In this document: in pieces, positions 33,363 to 42,274 of the stretch
Layout of the letters: each line of letters opens with the position of its first letter
Position numbering within the stretch: the stretch's first letter is position 1
NCBI RefSeq assembly: GCF_048898065.1
Contig: NZ_JBLWFI010000001.1
Location: 558,001-622,000, forward strand
Direction: 5' to 3'
Origin: Tepidibacillus_B infernus
GTDB taxonomy: Bacteria; Bacillota; Bacilli; Tepidibacillales; Tepidibacillaceae
Length of the DNA stretch: 64,000 nt
Program-made: the position numbers and the translations under genes
Notes under the pieces: generated by a model
The model's database searches: none
The model's input: the letters and a program-made list of their open reading frames with translations, nothing else
Told to the model about the DNA's origin: nothing

Positions 33363-34433
33363 ATGGAGAAACGAATAGAAAGACTTAGAAAAACGTTTAA
33401 AGACCTTCAAATTGAAGGTATGTTAATCACAAGTGCGAGTAATAGAAGATATATCAGTGGGTTTACAGGAAGTGCTGGCTATGTTCTAATAACTCAAAAG
33501 GATGCCATTTTTATAACAGATTTCCGTTATGTAGACCAAGCCAAAAATCAAGCTGCTTCTTATGAAATCATTCAACATCAAGGATCCATAGTTGAAACAG
33601 TAAATGAACAATTAAAACGATTAAGTATTCAAGTTTTGGGTTTTGAACAAGATTTTGTTACATATTCTCTTTATAAACAGTTTGAAGAAACATTTGTAAA
33701 TATTGAACTCAAACCAATTTCACAAGTGATAGAAAAATTACGCATGATAAAAGATCCTAACGAAGTCGCTTTGATTCGTAAAGCAGCAGAGATTGCTGAT
33801 CAAGCCTTTTCTTATATTCTGACAGCAATAAAGCCCGGGATGAAAGAAACTGATGTGGCTTTTCAATTAGAATGTAAGATGAGGGAATTGGGTGCAGAAG
33901 GTGCATCTTTTGATACGATTATAGCTTCAGGTTACCGCTCTGCAATGCCGCATGGGGTTGCAAGTGATAAAGTGATTCAATCTGGTGACTTGGTCACCAT
34001 GGATTTCGGTGCTATCTATCAAGGATATGTATCTGACATTACAAGAACGATTATAATGGGTACGCCAAACCAGAAGCAGAAAGAAATCTATCAGATTGTT
34101 CTTGAGGCCCAATTGAATGGTGTACAACATGTAAAGGCAGGTATGTCAGGAAAAGAAGCTGATGCACTAACAAGAGATATTATCAGTAAATTTGGATATG
34201 GAGAATATTTTGGCCATAGCACAGGTCATGGAATTGGACTTGACGTACATGAGGGGCCGGGTTTATCCTTTAAAAGTGATATCATTTTGCAACCAGGAAT
34301 GGTTGTTACCGTTGAACCGGGGATCTATATCACAGACTTCGGTGGTGTTCGAATAGAAGATGATGTATTGATCACGGATCATGGAAGAGAGATTATTACA
34401 CAATCCACAAAAGAATTATTGATTATTGATTAG
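33363..34433 (+). CDS. yqhT: Xaa-Pro dipeptidase/aminopeptidase family (YqhT)
   Basis: M24 metallopeptidase of about 356 residues that removes N-terminal residues from X-Pro peptides. The N-terminal creatinase-like domain runs to ~130. The pita-bread fold follows with metal ligands in VTMDFGAIYQGYVSDITRT (two Asp), GHSTGHGIGLDVHEGP (His), VTVEPGIYI (Glu) and VRIEDDVLIT (Glu), all present. ATG 33363 has GGAGGG 6 nt upstream. Upstream of efp as in B. subtilis, with 28 nt between. Confidence 0.93.
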   Translation: MEKRIERLRKTFKDLQIEGMLITSASNRRYISGFTGSAGYVLITQKDAIFITDFRYVDQAKNQAASYEIIQHQGSIVETVNEQLKRLSIQVLGFEQDFVTYSLYKQFEETFVNIELKPISQVIEKLRMIKDPNEVALIRKAAEIADQAFSYILTAIKPGMKETDVAFQLECKMRELGAEGASFDTIIASGYRSAMPHGVASDKVIQSGDLVTMDFGAIYQGYVSDITRTIIMGTPNQKQKEIYQIVLEAQLNGVQHVKAGMSGKEADALTRDIISKFGYGEYFGHSTGHGIGLDVHEGPGLSFKSDIILQPGMVVTVEPGIYITDFGGVRIEDDVLITDHGREIITQSTKELLIID

Positions 34434-34461
34434 TATTCAATCATGATAGGAGGTTTTATTT

Positions 34462-35019
34462 TTGATTTCATCAAATGATTTTCGTACAGGTTTAACGATT
34501 GAAGTAGATGGTGGTATTTGGACAGTTATTGAATTTCAACATGTAAAACCAGGTAAAGGGGCTGCATTTGTTCGTTCAAAATTAAAAAATATTAGAACAG
34601 GTGCAGTACAAGAAAAAACTTTCCGCGCTGGTGAAAAAATTGCTCGTGCACGAATTGAAACGAAGGAAATGCAGTATTTATACAATAGCGGTGATGAGTA
34701 TACCTTCATGGATACAGAGACATATGACCAAATCAACTTACCTGCATCACGTTTAGAACGTGAAATTAATTTCCTTAAAGAAAACATGAATGTGTATATT
34801 ATAAGTTATCAAGGTGAAGTAATTGGTGTTGATTTACCCAATACCGTTATCTTAGAAGTAGTTGACACAGAACCAGGAATAAAAGGTGATACCGCAACAG
34901 GTGGTTCCAAATCAGCAACTTTAGAAACTGGTTTAACGATTCAGGTTCCATTATTTATTAATGTTGGCGATAAGTTAATTATTGATACACGAAGTGAAGC
35001 ATACGTTTCTAGAGCGTAA
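34462..35019 (+). CDS. efp: Elongation factor P
   Basis: Rescues ribosomes stalled at polyproline stretches. 185 residues, normal length: KOW-like domain I with the modifiable lysine at residue 32 (VKPGKGAAF), then two OB-fold domains ending LIIDTRSEAYVSRA. In Bacilli, Lys32 carries a 5-aminopentanol moiety. Start is TTG 34462, 9 nt after AGGAGG. It closes the aroQ-yqhT-efp unit before a strong terminator. Confidence 0.96.
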   Translation: MISSNDFRTGLTIEVDGGIWTVIEFQHVKPGKGAAFVRSKLKNIRTGAVQEKTFRAGEKIARARIETKEMQYLYNSGDEYTFMDTETYDQINLPASRLEREINFLKENMNVYIISYQGEVIGVDLPNTVILEVVDTEPGIKGDTATGGSKSATLETGLTIQVPLFINVGDKLIIDTRSEAYVSRA

Positions 35020-35054
35020 GTTAAGATAAAACAAGAAAAGTTTCTTACATCAAC

Positions 35055-35086
35055 AAGCCCCCAATTTCAAAGGAAAAGGGGGCTTT
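35055..35086 (+). terminator. Intrinsic terminator of efp
   Basis: AAGCCCCC paired with GGGGGCTT around a 15-nt loop and ending in TTTT. It may also stop the convergent comB gene. Confidence 0.8.
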
Positions 35087-35100
35087 TCAATATTCACCCT

Positions 35101-35823
35101 TTATATAATGATTGTAATGTCCTCGTGGGTAGCTACACAAGGGCAAATAGGATATAGATTGATTTGACTACAAAAATGAATATCCTCCCCTAAACCTAAT
35201 TGAATGAGTTTTCTTGCTGTTTCTGTTGTTTTTATCGTTTCAAATAAACCATTTTCATGAAATTTATATACGGCGTACATCGCTTTTGCAAAATCATTTA
35301 ATTCAAAGGTAATCGTATAATGCTTCATTAAGCGATCAATAAGAAAACCGGCAGCTAAACCGTCTTCAAGCGCAAATTCATTTCGCTCACCCACACATAG
35401 TAAGACTAAATCTTTTTTAAAATGCAAAGCTTGCTCGATACATTTATCACCATTTAAAAAACTTCCTATTAATACTTCTTCTCCTTTTAATGCTTTATTG
35501 ATTGCTCGAGTGCCATTTGTCGTGGTTAAGATGATACTTTTACCATTTAATTGTTGTTTAACAAAATCTAAAGGAGAATTTCCTAAATGGAAGTTAGAAA
35601 TTTTCTTGAAAAATCGATCACCAGCTAATAAATACTCTTGTTTTTGACTTTGCAAATTTTTTGCCTGACCTATTGTTTCAACGGGAACAATCATCTGAAC
35701 ACCATTAGCGATTGCAGTAATAATGGTGCTGGAGGTTCGAAGAGCATCGATAATGATAACTGTTTTATTGAATAATTCTTCTGTTTTTATTTCATCTACA
35801 TGAGAAACCACATCAATTCGCAT
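35101..35823 (-). CDS. comB: 2-phosphosulfolactate phosphatase (ComB family)
   Basis: Mg2+-dependent phosphatase of about 240 residues of the archaeal ComB fold, making 3-sulfolactate. Family motifs: IIIDALRTSSTIITAIANG, GNSPLDF, ILTTTNGTRAINKA, and CVGERNEFALEDGLAAG. ATG 35823 has AAGGAGAAG upstream. In Bacilli a homologue (YitC) supplies spore sulfolactate, which is the most likely role; coenzyme M is an archaeal alternative. It sits between efp and yqhV, a place where B. subtilis has no such gene. The name comB here means coenzyme M pathway, not competence. Confidence 0.85.
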   Translation of the reverse strand: MRIDVVSHVDEIKTEELFNKTVIIIDALRTSSTIITAIANGVQMIVPVETIGQAKNLQSQKQEYLLAGDRFFKKISNFHLGNSPLDFVKQQLNGKSIILTTTNGTRAINKALKGEEVLIGSFLNGDKCIEQALHFKKDLVLLCVGERNEFALEDGLAAGFLIDRLMKHYTITFELNDFAKAMYAVYKFHENGLFETIKTTETARKLIQLGLGEDIHFCSQINLYPICPCVATHEDITIII

Positions 35824-35966
35824 CTTTCTTCTCCTTCCCTTTAAGGATTCCAGCACAAAAACGAACTTCTTTGCTTTCCTATACCTATTCCTTATGTCAC
35901 AATATATGCATAAATTCTATAGATGAGCCAATTAAATTTAGTTTTTTATAAAATAATTTGATGTTT

Positions 35967-35994
35967 AGTGCCATTTTGGCACTCATTTTTTTTT
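35967..35994 (+). terminator. Terminator-like hairpin before yqhV
   Basis: Perfect 7-bp stem AGTGCCA/TGGCACT with a 3-nt loop and nine T. It is oriented for plus-strand transcripts, yet no plus-strand gene ends just before it; the nearest is efp, 950 bp upstream. It may block read-through into yqhV or form part of its leader. Confidence 0.55.
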
Positions 35995-36063
35995 ATAAAA
36001 AATAATAGAAATAATAGGAAGAGAGCTTTTCCATATTTCAAAAAAAATCTTGGGGGGCGGAAA

Positions 36064-36333
36064 ATGGAATTATTAAATAAGTTTGTTCTAAGTATGGCCT
36101 TATTACGTTTTATCTCGGGGAGCCTTGAAATTTTAGCCGGTTTAACGATGTTAAAGTTAAATGATTTAAATAAAGCCTTAGTAGTCAATTCACTTCTTGC
36201 ATTAGTAGGACCAACTGTGCTTATTCTGACTACCTCCATTGGATTGTTTGGAATAAGTGATAAAATCTCTTTTTCAAAATTTTTTTGGATTTTTTTCGGT
36301 ATAGGATTTATTTTAATTGGTGTTAGAAAATAG
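36064..36333 (+). CDS. yqhV: YqhV family membrane protein
   Basis: About 89 residues with three hydrophobic segments (VLSMALLRFISGSLEILAG, LALVGPTVLILTTSIGLFG, FFWIFFGIGFILIGV). It matches the YqhV pattern (ALVxNSLLALVGPTVLxL, ending GVRK). ATG 36064 has GGGGGG 6 nt upstream; an upstream in-frame extension to 35968 would cross the hairpin. YqhV lies just before spoIIIAA in B. subtilis too. Sporulation association is plausible but untested. Confidence 0.83.
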   Translation: MELLNKFVLSMALLRFISGSLEILAGLTMLKLNDLNKALVVNSLLALVGPTVLILTTSIGLFGISDKISFSKFFWIFFGIGFILIGVRK

Positions 36334-36395
36334 AATGGGATAAATCCCTTAAAAACGTACATACTACTGATGAAAAAAAATGAGGGGGATTTTTG

Positions 36396-36860
36396 ATGAG
36401 TAACATTCAAGAAAGAATTGCCTATTTAGAAGGATTAGCTGAAGGATTAGAGATGTATCAAAATAAAAAAGAAGGTAAATTTTTTGAAGAAATTGTAGGT
36501 ATTATGACAGAAATGAATCAAACCTTACAACATTTCATGGATCGACTAAGCGAATTAGAAGAGTATGTGGAAGCGATTGATGAAGACCTTAATGATTTAG
36601 AATGGGACTTTTATGAAGATGATGAAGACCTAGAAGACGATGAGCTCGAGGAGGGGATAGATGATGAATTATTGGTGATGGAAGACGACCAAAATGAAGG
36701 TTATTACCAAGTGGAATGTCCAACATGTCATGAAACGGTCATGATCGATCATCATTTACTTGAACATGATGAACCAACTGAGGTTGTTTGTCCGAATTGT
36801 AATGAAGTAATAATTATTGATGATGAGGATCAATATATTGGGACGAATACCACTTTATAA
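36396..36860 (+). CDS. CD1247-type zinc-ribbon coiled-coil protein
   Basis: Acidic protein of about 154 residues. The N-terminal segment (NIQERIAYLEGLAEGLEM) matches the CD1247 N-terminal domain of Firmicutes; a coiled-coil and a long Asp/Glu-rich stretch follow (residues ~60-95). The C-terminus is a zinc ribbon, CPTC near residue 109 and CPNC near 135. ATG 36396 has AGGGGGA upstream. In related bacilli a gene like this sits before spoIIIAA. The biochemical role is unknown. Confidence 0.8.
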   Translation: MSNIQERIAYLEGLAEGLEMYQNKKEGKFFEEIVGIMTEMNQTLQHFMDRLSELEEYVEAIDEDLNDLEWDFYEDDEDLEDDELEEGIDDELLVMEDDQNEGYYQVECPTCHETVMIDHHLLEHDEPTEVVCPNCNEVIIIDDEDQYIGTNTTL

Positions 36861-36882
36861 GTAATAATTCTTTTTATTTTAC

Positions 36883-36909
36883 GGGACCCTTTTTAAGGGT
36901 CTCTTTTTC
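36883..36909 (+). terminator. Intrinsic terminator upstream of spoIIIAA
   Basis: GGGACCC and GGGTCTC pair with one G-T, around TTTTTAA, followed by TTTTT. It isolates the spoIIIA operon from upstream transcription. Confidence 0.75.
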
Positions 36910-36918
36910 ATTCTTTTA

Positions 36919-36947
36919 GCATAATTTGGTCAAGCAGGCATATGTAT
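36919..36947 (+). promoter_or_regulatory. Sigma-E-like promoter of the spoIIIA operon
   Basis: GCATAAT (36919-36925), 13-nt spacer, CATATGTAT (36939-36947). This resembles the sigma-E pattern KMATATT-N13/14-CATACANT. The B. subtilis spoIIIA operon is sigma-E dependent in the mother cell, and this site lies 42 nt before spoIIIAA. Confidence 0.6.
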
Positions 36948-36988
36948 TAGTGAAGATTCTTAGTGGACAGGTTTAAGGGGGCAATGTG

Positions 36989-37963
36989 GTGAAAGAGGAG
37001 ATCTTAAACGTTTTGCCAACAGAGATTCGGAAAATCATCCAGCAGATTGAGCAAAAACTCAGTGAACAAATTGAAGAAATAAGAATACGGGAAAATCGTC
37101 CTCTCGAGATTGTTTACAGTGGTCATCATGCATTTCTCACTATAAAGGGAGAACTTACTTTAGATGTTAAAAAATCCTATCTACCTACAAATGAAGATAC
37201 AATGAAAATGTTAAATTTAATTAGTAACCATTCGCTTTATCGTTTAGAAGAAGAATTAAAAAGAGGTTATATTACTGTCCATGGTGGACATAGAGTAGGT
37301 ATATCAGGAAAAGTAATCATGGAAAAGGGAGAGGTTAAGACCATTAAAGATGTGACAAGCTTTAATATTAGAATTGCAAAGCAGAAGCTCGGAATGGCAG
37401 ATCCCCTTATTCCATTTCTCATCAATTTAAGAGAAATGAAGGTGCACAATACTCTAATCATTTCACCCCCTCAATGTGGAAAAACAACGATATTAAGAGA
37501 TTTGGCAAGACAATTAGGAACAGGGATTTCAAAATTTGCTTTTTTAGCTAAAAAAATAGGGATTGTGGATGAACGATCTGAAATAGCAGGAAGTGTAAGG
37601 GGAGTTCCACAAAATGATGTTGGATTAAGAACCGATGTATTAGATGCATGTCCTAAAGCTGAAGGAATGATGATGATGATTCGTTCCATGTCACCAGACA
37701 TTTTGATTGTTGACGAAATAGGTCGGCAGGAGGACACATTAGCCATATTGGAAGCTAGAAATGCTGGTGTTCAAGTGATTGCAACTGCTCATGGAAGTGA
37801 TATCCATGAAATCATAAAAAGGCCTTCCCTTTCTTCTCTTATCCAACAAGAGATCTTTACTAGATACGTCATATTAAGCAGGGAACGGGGAATAGGGACG
37901 ATTGAAACGATTCTTAATGAACAGCTAAGGCCAATCACGGGAAAGGTGAAAAACTATGTTTAA
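36989..37963 (+). CDS. spoIIIAA: SpoIIIAA, stage III sporulation ATPase
   Basis: Secretion-type ATPase of about 324 residues, the motor of the SpoIIIA-SpoIIQ feeding-tube complex between mother cell and forespore. Walker A is SPPQCGKTTILRD, Walker B ILIVDEIGRQED, with RTDVLDACPKAEGMMMMIRS between them and ATAHGSDIHEI after. GTG 36989 or the adjacent GTG 36986 is the start, with AAGGGGG upstream. First of eight tightly packed genes. Confidence 0.95.
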   Translation: MKEEILNVLPTEIRKIIQQIEQKLSEQIEEIRIRENRPLEIVYSGHHAFLTIKGELTLDVKKSYLPTNEDTMKMLNLISNHSLYRLEEELKRGYITVHGGHRVGISGKVIMEKGEVKTIKDVTSFNIRIAKQKLGMADPLIPFLINLREMKVHNTLIISPPQCGKTTILRDLARQLGTGISKFAFLAKKIGIVDERSEIAGSVRGVPQNDVGLRTDVLDACPKAEGMMMMIRSMSPDILIVDEIGRQEDTLAILEARNAGVQVIATAHGSDIHEIIKRPSLSSLIQQEIFTRYVILSRERGIGTIETILNEQLRPITGKVKNYV

Positions 37964-38474
37964 GTTAATTGGTGCCACACTGATTATAGGTGCTTCTACT
38001 ATAGCTGGATTTCAAATTGCAAGAAATTACCATGAAAGAACGAAACAACTAAGAATTCTTCAACAAGCTTTACAAATGCTTGAAACAGAGATCGTTTATG
38101 GGGCAGTACCCCTCCATTTAGCAATGGAGCATATTGGTCAGCGAATTACTAATGTTGTTAAAACATTTTTTCTTGAGATGAGTGAGAATTTAAAAATGCT
38201 GGACGGAGCTTCAACCTATGAATGTTGGCGGTTAAGTATAGAAAAACATTATCAAAAGACGGCATTAAAAACCCAGGACAAAGCAATCTTAATTCAATTT
38301 GGCCATACACTTGGCATCTCTGATCGAGAAGACCAGATGAAGCATATTCGTTTAACAATGCAAAATTTAGCTACGGAGGAACAGCTAGCAAGAGACGAAC
38401 AAAAAATAAATGAAAAATTAAGCAAAAATTTAGGCGTATTATTAGGAATCTTAATCGTAATTTTGATGTATTAG
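37956..38474 (+). CDS. spoIIIAB: SpoIIIAB, stage III sporulation protein
   Basis: 172 residues. N-terminal membrane anchor (KLIGATLIIGASTIAGFQIA), helical cytosolic middle, and C-terminal hydrophobic segment (NLGVLLGILIVILMY), resembling the cytosolic part of GspF platform proteins. It overlaps spoIIIAA by 8 nt. Part of the mother-cell complex that keeps sigma-G active in the forespore. Confidence 0.93.
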   Translation: MFKLIGATLIIGASTIAGFQIARNYHERTKQLRILQQALQMLETEIVYGAVPLHLAMEHIGQRITNVVKTFFLEMSENLKMLDGASTYECWRLSIEKHYQKTALKTQDKAILIQFGHTLGISDREDQMKHIRLTMQNLATEEQLARDEQKINEKLSKNLGVLLGILIVILMY

Positions 38475-38485
38475 AGGTGGGGAAT

Positions 38486-38689
38486 ATGACATTTGACGTA
38501 AATACTCTTTTTACAATTGCAGGAATCGGAATCGTTATCGCCATGATGCACACGATATTTAAACAAATGGGAAAAGAAGATATTGCTCACTGGATCACAG
38601 TGATTGGGTTTATCATTATCCTTTATATGGTTGCTACGTTCTTGAACGATCTTTTTCAAGAAATCAAAAGAGTTTTTTTATTTCAATAA
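38486..38689 (+). CDS. spoIIIAC: SpoIIIAC, stage III sporulation membrane protein
   Basis: Small integral membrane protein of about 67 residues with two membrane helices (LFTIAGIGIVIAMMHTIF and WITVIGFIIILYMVATFL), the SpoIIIAC/AD family. ATG 38486 has GAGGTGGGG upstream and follows spoIIIAB by 11 nt. Structural part of the SpoIIIA channel. Confidence 0.93.
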   Translation: MTFDVNTLFTIAGIGIVIAMMHTIFKQMGKEDIAHWITVIGFIIILYMVATFLNDLFQEIKRVFLFQ

Positions 38690-38710
38690 CGATACTTAGA
38701 GGGTGAAATG

Positions 38711-39106
38711 ATGGAAATCATCCAAATTGTAGGACTGGCTTTTATAGCAACCATACTTTCCGTTTTATTAAAAGATCAAAAACCTCAATTTTCTTTTTTA
38801 ATTACTGTTTTTACTGGAGTTGCTATCTTCTTATTCTTAATTGGGAAAATATCATCTGTAATCAATGTATTAGAAAGATTAGCTGTTCAAAGCAACGTCA
38901 ATATAATTTACCTTGAAACCATATTAAAAATTATAGGTATTGCCTACATTGCAGAGTTTGGAGCACAAATGACAAAGGATGCGGGGCAGGGTGCAATTGC
39001 AGCGAAAATTGAATTAGCAGGGAAAATTTTGATTATGGTTATGGCAATCCCTATTATTAGTGTAATTATTGAAACGGTTATTCAATTGCTTCCTACTAAA
39101 GGATGA
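38711..39106 (+). CDS. spoIIIAD: SpoIIIAD, stage III sporulation membrane protein
   Basis: About 131 residues with four hydrophobic segments, related to SpoIIIAC but longer. The central EFGAQMTKDAGQGAIAAKIELAG is typical. ATG 38711 is used, with AGAGGGTGA upstream; the adjacent ATG 38708 is equally possible. Operon member between spoIIIAC and spoIIIAE. Confidence 0.92.
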   Translation: MEIIQIVGLAFIATILSVLLKDQKPQFSFLITVFTGVAIFLFLIGKISSVINVLERLAVQSNVNIIYLETILKIIGIAYIAEFGAQMTKDAGQGAIAAKIELAGKILIMVMAIPIISVIIETVIQLLPTKG

Positions 39107-39111
39107 TGAAT

Positions 39112-40287
39112 ATGAGAAGAAAACATGCTTTAATAATATTCTTAATTACATTTATTTTTCTTGGGTTAAATCACCTTTCAGTAAAAGCAGCAATAAATCC
39201 TTCTGAAGAGATGATAAAAGAGCAACTAAAGGGAGTGGAAACCCAAAAAATAGAGCAATACTGGGATAAGCTCATGAATGAATATGGTGGTTTTTTTCCT
39301 GAAAATAAAAAGAGTTTGTTTGATATGGTTCTTCCTAGTCGTGATTTCAAATTACAGTCATTTTTTGTAGGACTTTTAAAATACTTTTTTTATGAAATTT
39401 TATACAACGCCAAACTAATTGGAACTATTATTCTTTTAACCGTATTTAGTACTGTTCTTCAACATATTCAAACCGCATTTGAAAAAAATACAGTGAGTAA
39501 AGTCGCATTTGCCATCTCTTACATGGTTCTTATCATCATTGCCATCAATAGTTTTACTGTAGCTATTAATTCAGCTAGAGATGCTATTCAAGAAATGATA
39601 AACTTTATGGTCGCCCTTATTCCTTTGGTATTAACCCTATTAGCCTCCATGGGAAATGCAATCTCTGCGGCCATGTTTCATCCGTTAATTATTTTCCTCA
39701 TCAATGTGATCGGGACTGTAGTGTATAAGGTGATCTTTCCGTTAATCTTCTTTTCTGCTGTCCTATCCATTGTAAGCTCGATCTCAGATAAATTTCAGGT
39801 ATCGCAATTGGCCAAGCTTCTAAGAAATATAAGTGTCGGGGCTTTGGGTGTTTTTTTAACCATCTTTTTAGGAGTGATCTCTGTTCAAGGGGCGTCGGCT
39901 TCAGTGGCTGATGGAGTTACTCTTCGAACTGCTAAGTATATCACTGGGAATTTTGTACCTGTCGTTGGCAAAATGTTCTCCGATGCTGCAGATACGGTAA
40001 TCGGAGCTTCATTGCTAGTTAAAAATGCAGTAGGAATGGCAGGTGTCTTAATCCTTTTATTGATTGTTATCTTTCCAGCGGTTAAAATTTTAACTTTAGC
40101 CTTTATTTACAATTTGTCTGCTGCAATCATGCAGCCTTTAGGAAACAGTCCTATTATAGGAACACTTAATATGATTGGGAAAAATTTAATTTTTGTCTTC
40201 GCAGCTCTTGCCGCAATTGGTCTTATGTTTTTCCTTGCACTAACCATAATTATTACAGCTGGAAATATTTCTGTCATGATGCGATAG
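39112..40287 (+). CDS. spoIIIAE: SpoIIIAE, stage III sporulation membrane protein
   Basis: About 391 residues. N-terminal signal-like segment (ALIIFLITFIFLGLNHLSV) and about eight further membrane helices. The SLFDMVLPSRDF and NISVGALGVFLTIFLGVI regions fit the family, thought to be an export-related component of the SpoIIIA machine. ATG 39112 has AAGGA 8 nt upstream; ATG 39103 overlapping spoIIIAD is possible. Confidence 0.93.
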   Translation: MRRKHALIIFLITFIFLGLNHLSVKAAINPSEEMIKEQLKGVETQKIEQYWDKLMNEYGGFFPENKKSLFDMVLPSRDFKLQSFFVGLLKYFFYEILYNAKLIGTIILLTVFSTVLQHIQTAFEKNTVSKVAFAISYMVLIIIAINSFTVAINSARDAIQEMINFMVALIPLVLTLLASMGNAISAAMFHPLIIFLINVIGTVVYKVIFPLIFFSAVLSIVSSISDKFQVSQLAKLLRNISVGALGVFLTIFLGVISVQGASASVADGVTLRTAKYITGNFVPVVGKMFSDAADTVIGASLLVKNAVGMAGVLILLLIVIFPAVKILTLAFIYNLSAAIMQPLGNSPIIGTLNMIGKNLIFVFAALAAIGLMFFLALTIIITAGNISVMMR

Positions 40288-40298
40288 GATGTGAGCAT

Positions 40299-40988
40299 AT
40301 GATTGAGTGGATAAGCTCTTGGTTACAAAATATTATCTTAATCGTATTGTTAGCAACCTTTGTCGATCTTTTACTACCAAATTCCGACTTGCAAAAGTAT
40401 TCTAAGATGGTTTTGGGGTTGTTGATTATGTTAACAATTCTTTCACCTTTATTAGATCTTTTCTCTAACCAATTTTCAGTCACAACGCTACTTCAACAAC
40501 TGGATCAAAAGGCTTATTCAAAGGAAGATAGCGTTATTACGATGGAGGGATTTAATCAAAGCAATCAAATACCAGATACCTACCAAAAAAACTTAGTTGA
40601 TAATGTAGAGAAAATTATGAAGGAGTATTTAAAAGAACAGCTAGAAAAACGTTTTAATATCACGGTCTTTGATGTCAATCTTGAAGCATCGATTGTTAAT
40701 GAAGTATGGACGATCCAACAAGTTCGACTTAGCATAGTTGAAGGGCAAGGAAAAAGTGAACAAAACAACAAAAGTAATCAAAACGATGCACCCAATGAAA
40801 TTGAAAATGTAAAGGCTGTATCGATTGAGATAGAACCATCTAAGAATCTTACGCAGTCTGGATTATTAGAATCTGAAAAAAGTATACATTCGATAGAAAA
40901 TAAGCAAGTAAATGAGATTATAGCATTTATTCAAAAAGAATGGGGCTTACAAAAGGAACAAATTTTGATTAACTTTAATTCTGATTAG
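40299..40988 (+). CDS. spoIIIAF: SpoIIIAF, stage III sporulation protein
   Basis: 229 residues. Two N-terminal membrane helices (LQNIILIVLLATFVDLLLP, MVLGLLIMLTILSPLLDLF), then an extracytoplasmic domain. The end is an RBM-like fold (QVNEIIAFIQKEWGLQKEQI), typical of ring-forming SpoIIIA proteins. It begins 11 nt after spoIIIAE. Confidence 0.9.
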   Translation: MIEWISSWLQNIILIVLLATFVDLLLPNSDLQKYSKMVLGLLIMLTILSPLLDLFSNQFSVTTLLQQLDQKAYSKEDSVITMEGFNQSNQIPDTYQKNLVDNVEKIMKEYLKEQLEKRFNITVFDVNLEASIVNEVWTIQQVRLSIVEGQGKSEQNNKSNQNDAPNEIENVKAVSIEIEPSKNLTQSGLLESEKSIHSIENKQVNEIIAFIQKEWGLQKEQILINFNSD

Positions 40989-41004
40989 AGTGAGGGGGAA
41001 AGCA

Positions 41005-41640
41005 ATGGACAAAGAAAAGCAGCAACATTGGTTACTGAAATGGCTTGGAGGTGAATCTGGAGAAAAAAAGCGTACGAATAAGTTGTTTGGGCTCGTCCTT
41101 TTGATCTTACTTGGCATGGCGATTATGCTTTTATCCCCAATTTTTGGGATTACTGAACAAGTGAAGCCCTATGATGCACCACCATTAACTGTACAAGAAA
41201 CAGCTGGAGTGATTGATAAGACCCCATCTCCGAAAACCATGCAAGACTATGAAAAAATTTTCGAAAATCAATTAACAGATATACTTACAGATATGATTGG
41301 TGTTGAAGAGGTAACAGTTAAGGTAAATCTTGATTCAACTGAAGAGATTGTGATTGAAAAAAACAGGAATTATACAGAACAGCAAACAAAAGAAAGAGAT
41401 AAACAAGGTGGAACTCGTGATATTACAGATATAAAAAAAGATGAACAAGTCGTACTTTATCAAACAGATAACCAAGAACAACCAGTCGTTCTTAAAACCC
41501 TAAAACCAAAAGTAAGGGGGGTTGTTGTCATAGCGAAGGGGGCTGAGAAAGTACAAGTTAAAGCGATGATTGCTGAAGCAGTCCAACGTCTTTTGGATGT
41601 CCCGCCATATAAAATTGCTATTCTACCGAGGAAAGGTTAG
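41005..41640 (+). CDS. spoIIIAG: SpoIIIAG, ring-forming sporulation protein
   Basis: About 211 residues. One N-terminal membrane anchor (LFGLVLLILLGMAIMLLSP) and an extracytoplasmic ring-building domain with an inserted beta region. SpoIIIAG of B. subtilis forms a 30-subunit ring in the intermembrane space. The C-terminus KAMIAEAVQRLLDVPPYKI is characteristic. ATG 41005 has GAGGGGGAAAG upstream. Confidence 0.93.
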   Translation: MDKEKQQHWLLKWLGGESGEKKRTNKLFGLVLLILLGMAIMLLSPIFGITEQVKPYDAPPLTVQETAGVIDKTPSPKTMQDYEKIFENQLTDILTDMIGVEEVTVKVNLDSTEEIVIEKNRNYTEQQTKERDKQGGTRDITDIKKDEQVVLYQTDNQEQPVVLKTLKPKVRGVVVIAKGAEKVQVKAMIAEAVQRLLDVPPYKIAILPRKG

Positions 41641-41651
41641 GAGGAATGAAA

Positions 41652-42233
41652 ATGAAAATGAAAAAAACAGTTGAAAAATCTAAACAAACTGTGTGGGTAT
41701 TGACAATGTTAACCGTAATGGTGGTCCTATCTGCTTACTATTTAGTGACAGATCCAATTACTCCCACACAAATGGCAACTACTAAAGAAATAACATCACC
41801 TGAGAAAACAACAATAGATGTAAATACAGAGGAGGTTAGTAAAGCTACAGATTTAACTGACGAAATCGGCTCAAATGAGAGTGATTACTTTGTTAGTTTA
41901 AAAATGGATCGTAATACGATGAGAACCAAACAATTAGATGATTATTACATGATGATGAAATCAGATTTATCTGAAGAAGCAATCGCCAATATTCAAGATA
42001 AAATCGATTACCTTCAATCGATCGAAGAGTCTGAGTTGGTATTGGAAAATCTAATCATTGCTGAAGGATATGATGATGCAGTTGTTTTAACAAAAGAAAA
42101 TGGCGTTGATATCATGATACAGACCAATTCGATGAAAAAGGAAGACGCTGTAAAGATTATAAAGTTGGTTAGTGATCGACTTAATATTCCAGCAGTGAAC
42201 GTTCATATTAAGCCAGTCGCATTCAATAAATAG
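41652..42233 (+). CDS. spoIIIAH: SpoIIIAH, sporulation protein that binds SpoIIQ
   Basis: About 193 residues. Membrane anchor near the N-terminus (VWVLTMLTVMVVLSAYYLV), a Thr/Glu-rich linker, and a C-terminal ring domain (LEEIIAEGY-like LENLIIAEGYDDAVVL). It meets SpoIIQ across the intermembrane space. ATG 41652 is chosen for 7-nt spacing from AGGAGG; ATG 41646 and 41658 are alternatives. Last gene of spoIIIA. Confidence 0.92.
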   Translation: MKMKKTVEKSKQTVWVLTMLTVMVVLSAYYLVTDPITPTQMATTKEITSPEKTTIDVNTEEVSKATDLTDEIGSNESDYFVSLKMDRNTMRTKQLDDYYMMMKSDLSEEAIANIQDKIDYLQSIEESELVLENLIIAEGYDDAVVLTKENGVDIMIQTNSMKKEDAVKIIKLVSDRLNIPAVNVHIKPVAFNK

Positions 42234-42274
42234 GAATAAATAATAAAAATATTCGTAAAATTTTTAAAAATACG

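Noticed and set aside
35946..36410. 154-residue minus-strand frame across yqhV
   Set aside because: It crosses yqhV, a hairpin and the start of the next gene; low-complexity Lys/Phe/Asn composition is typical of a shadow frame.
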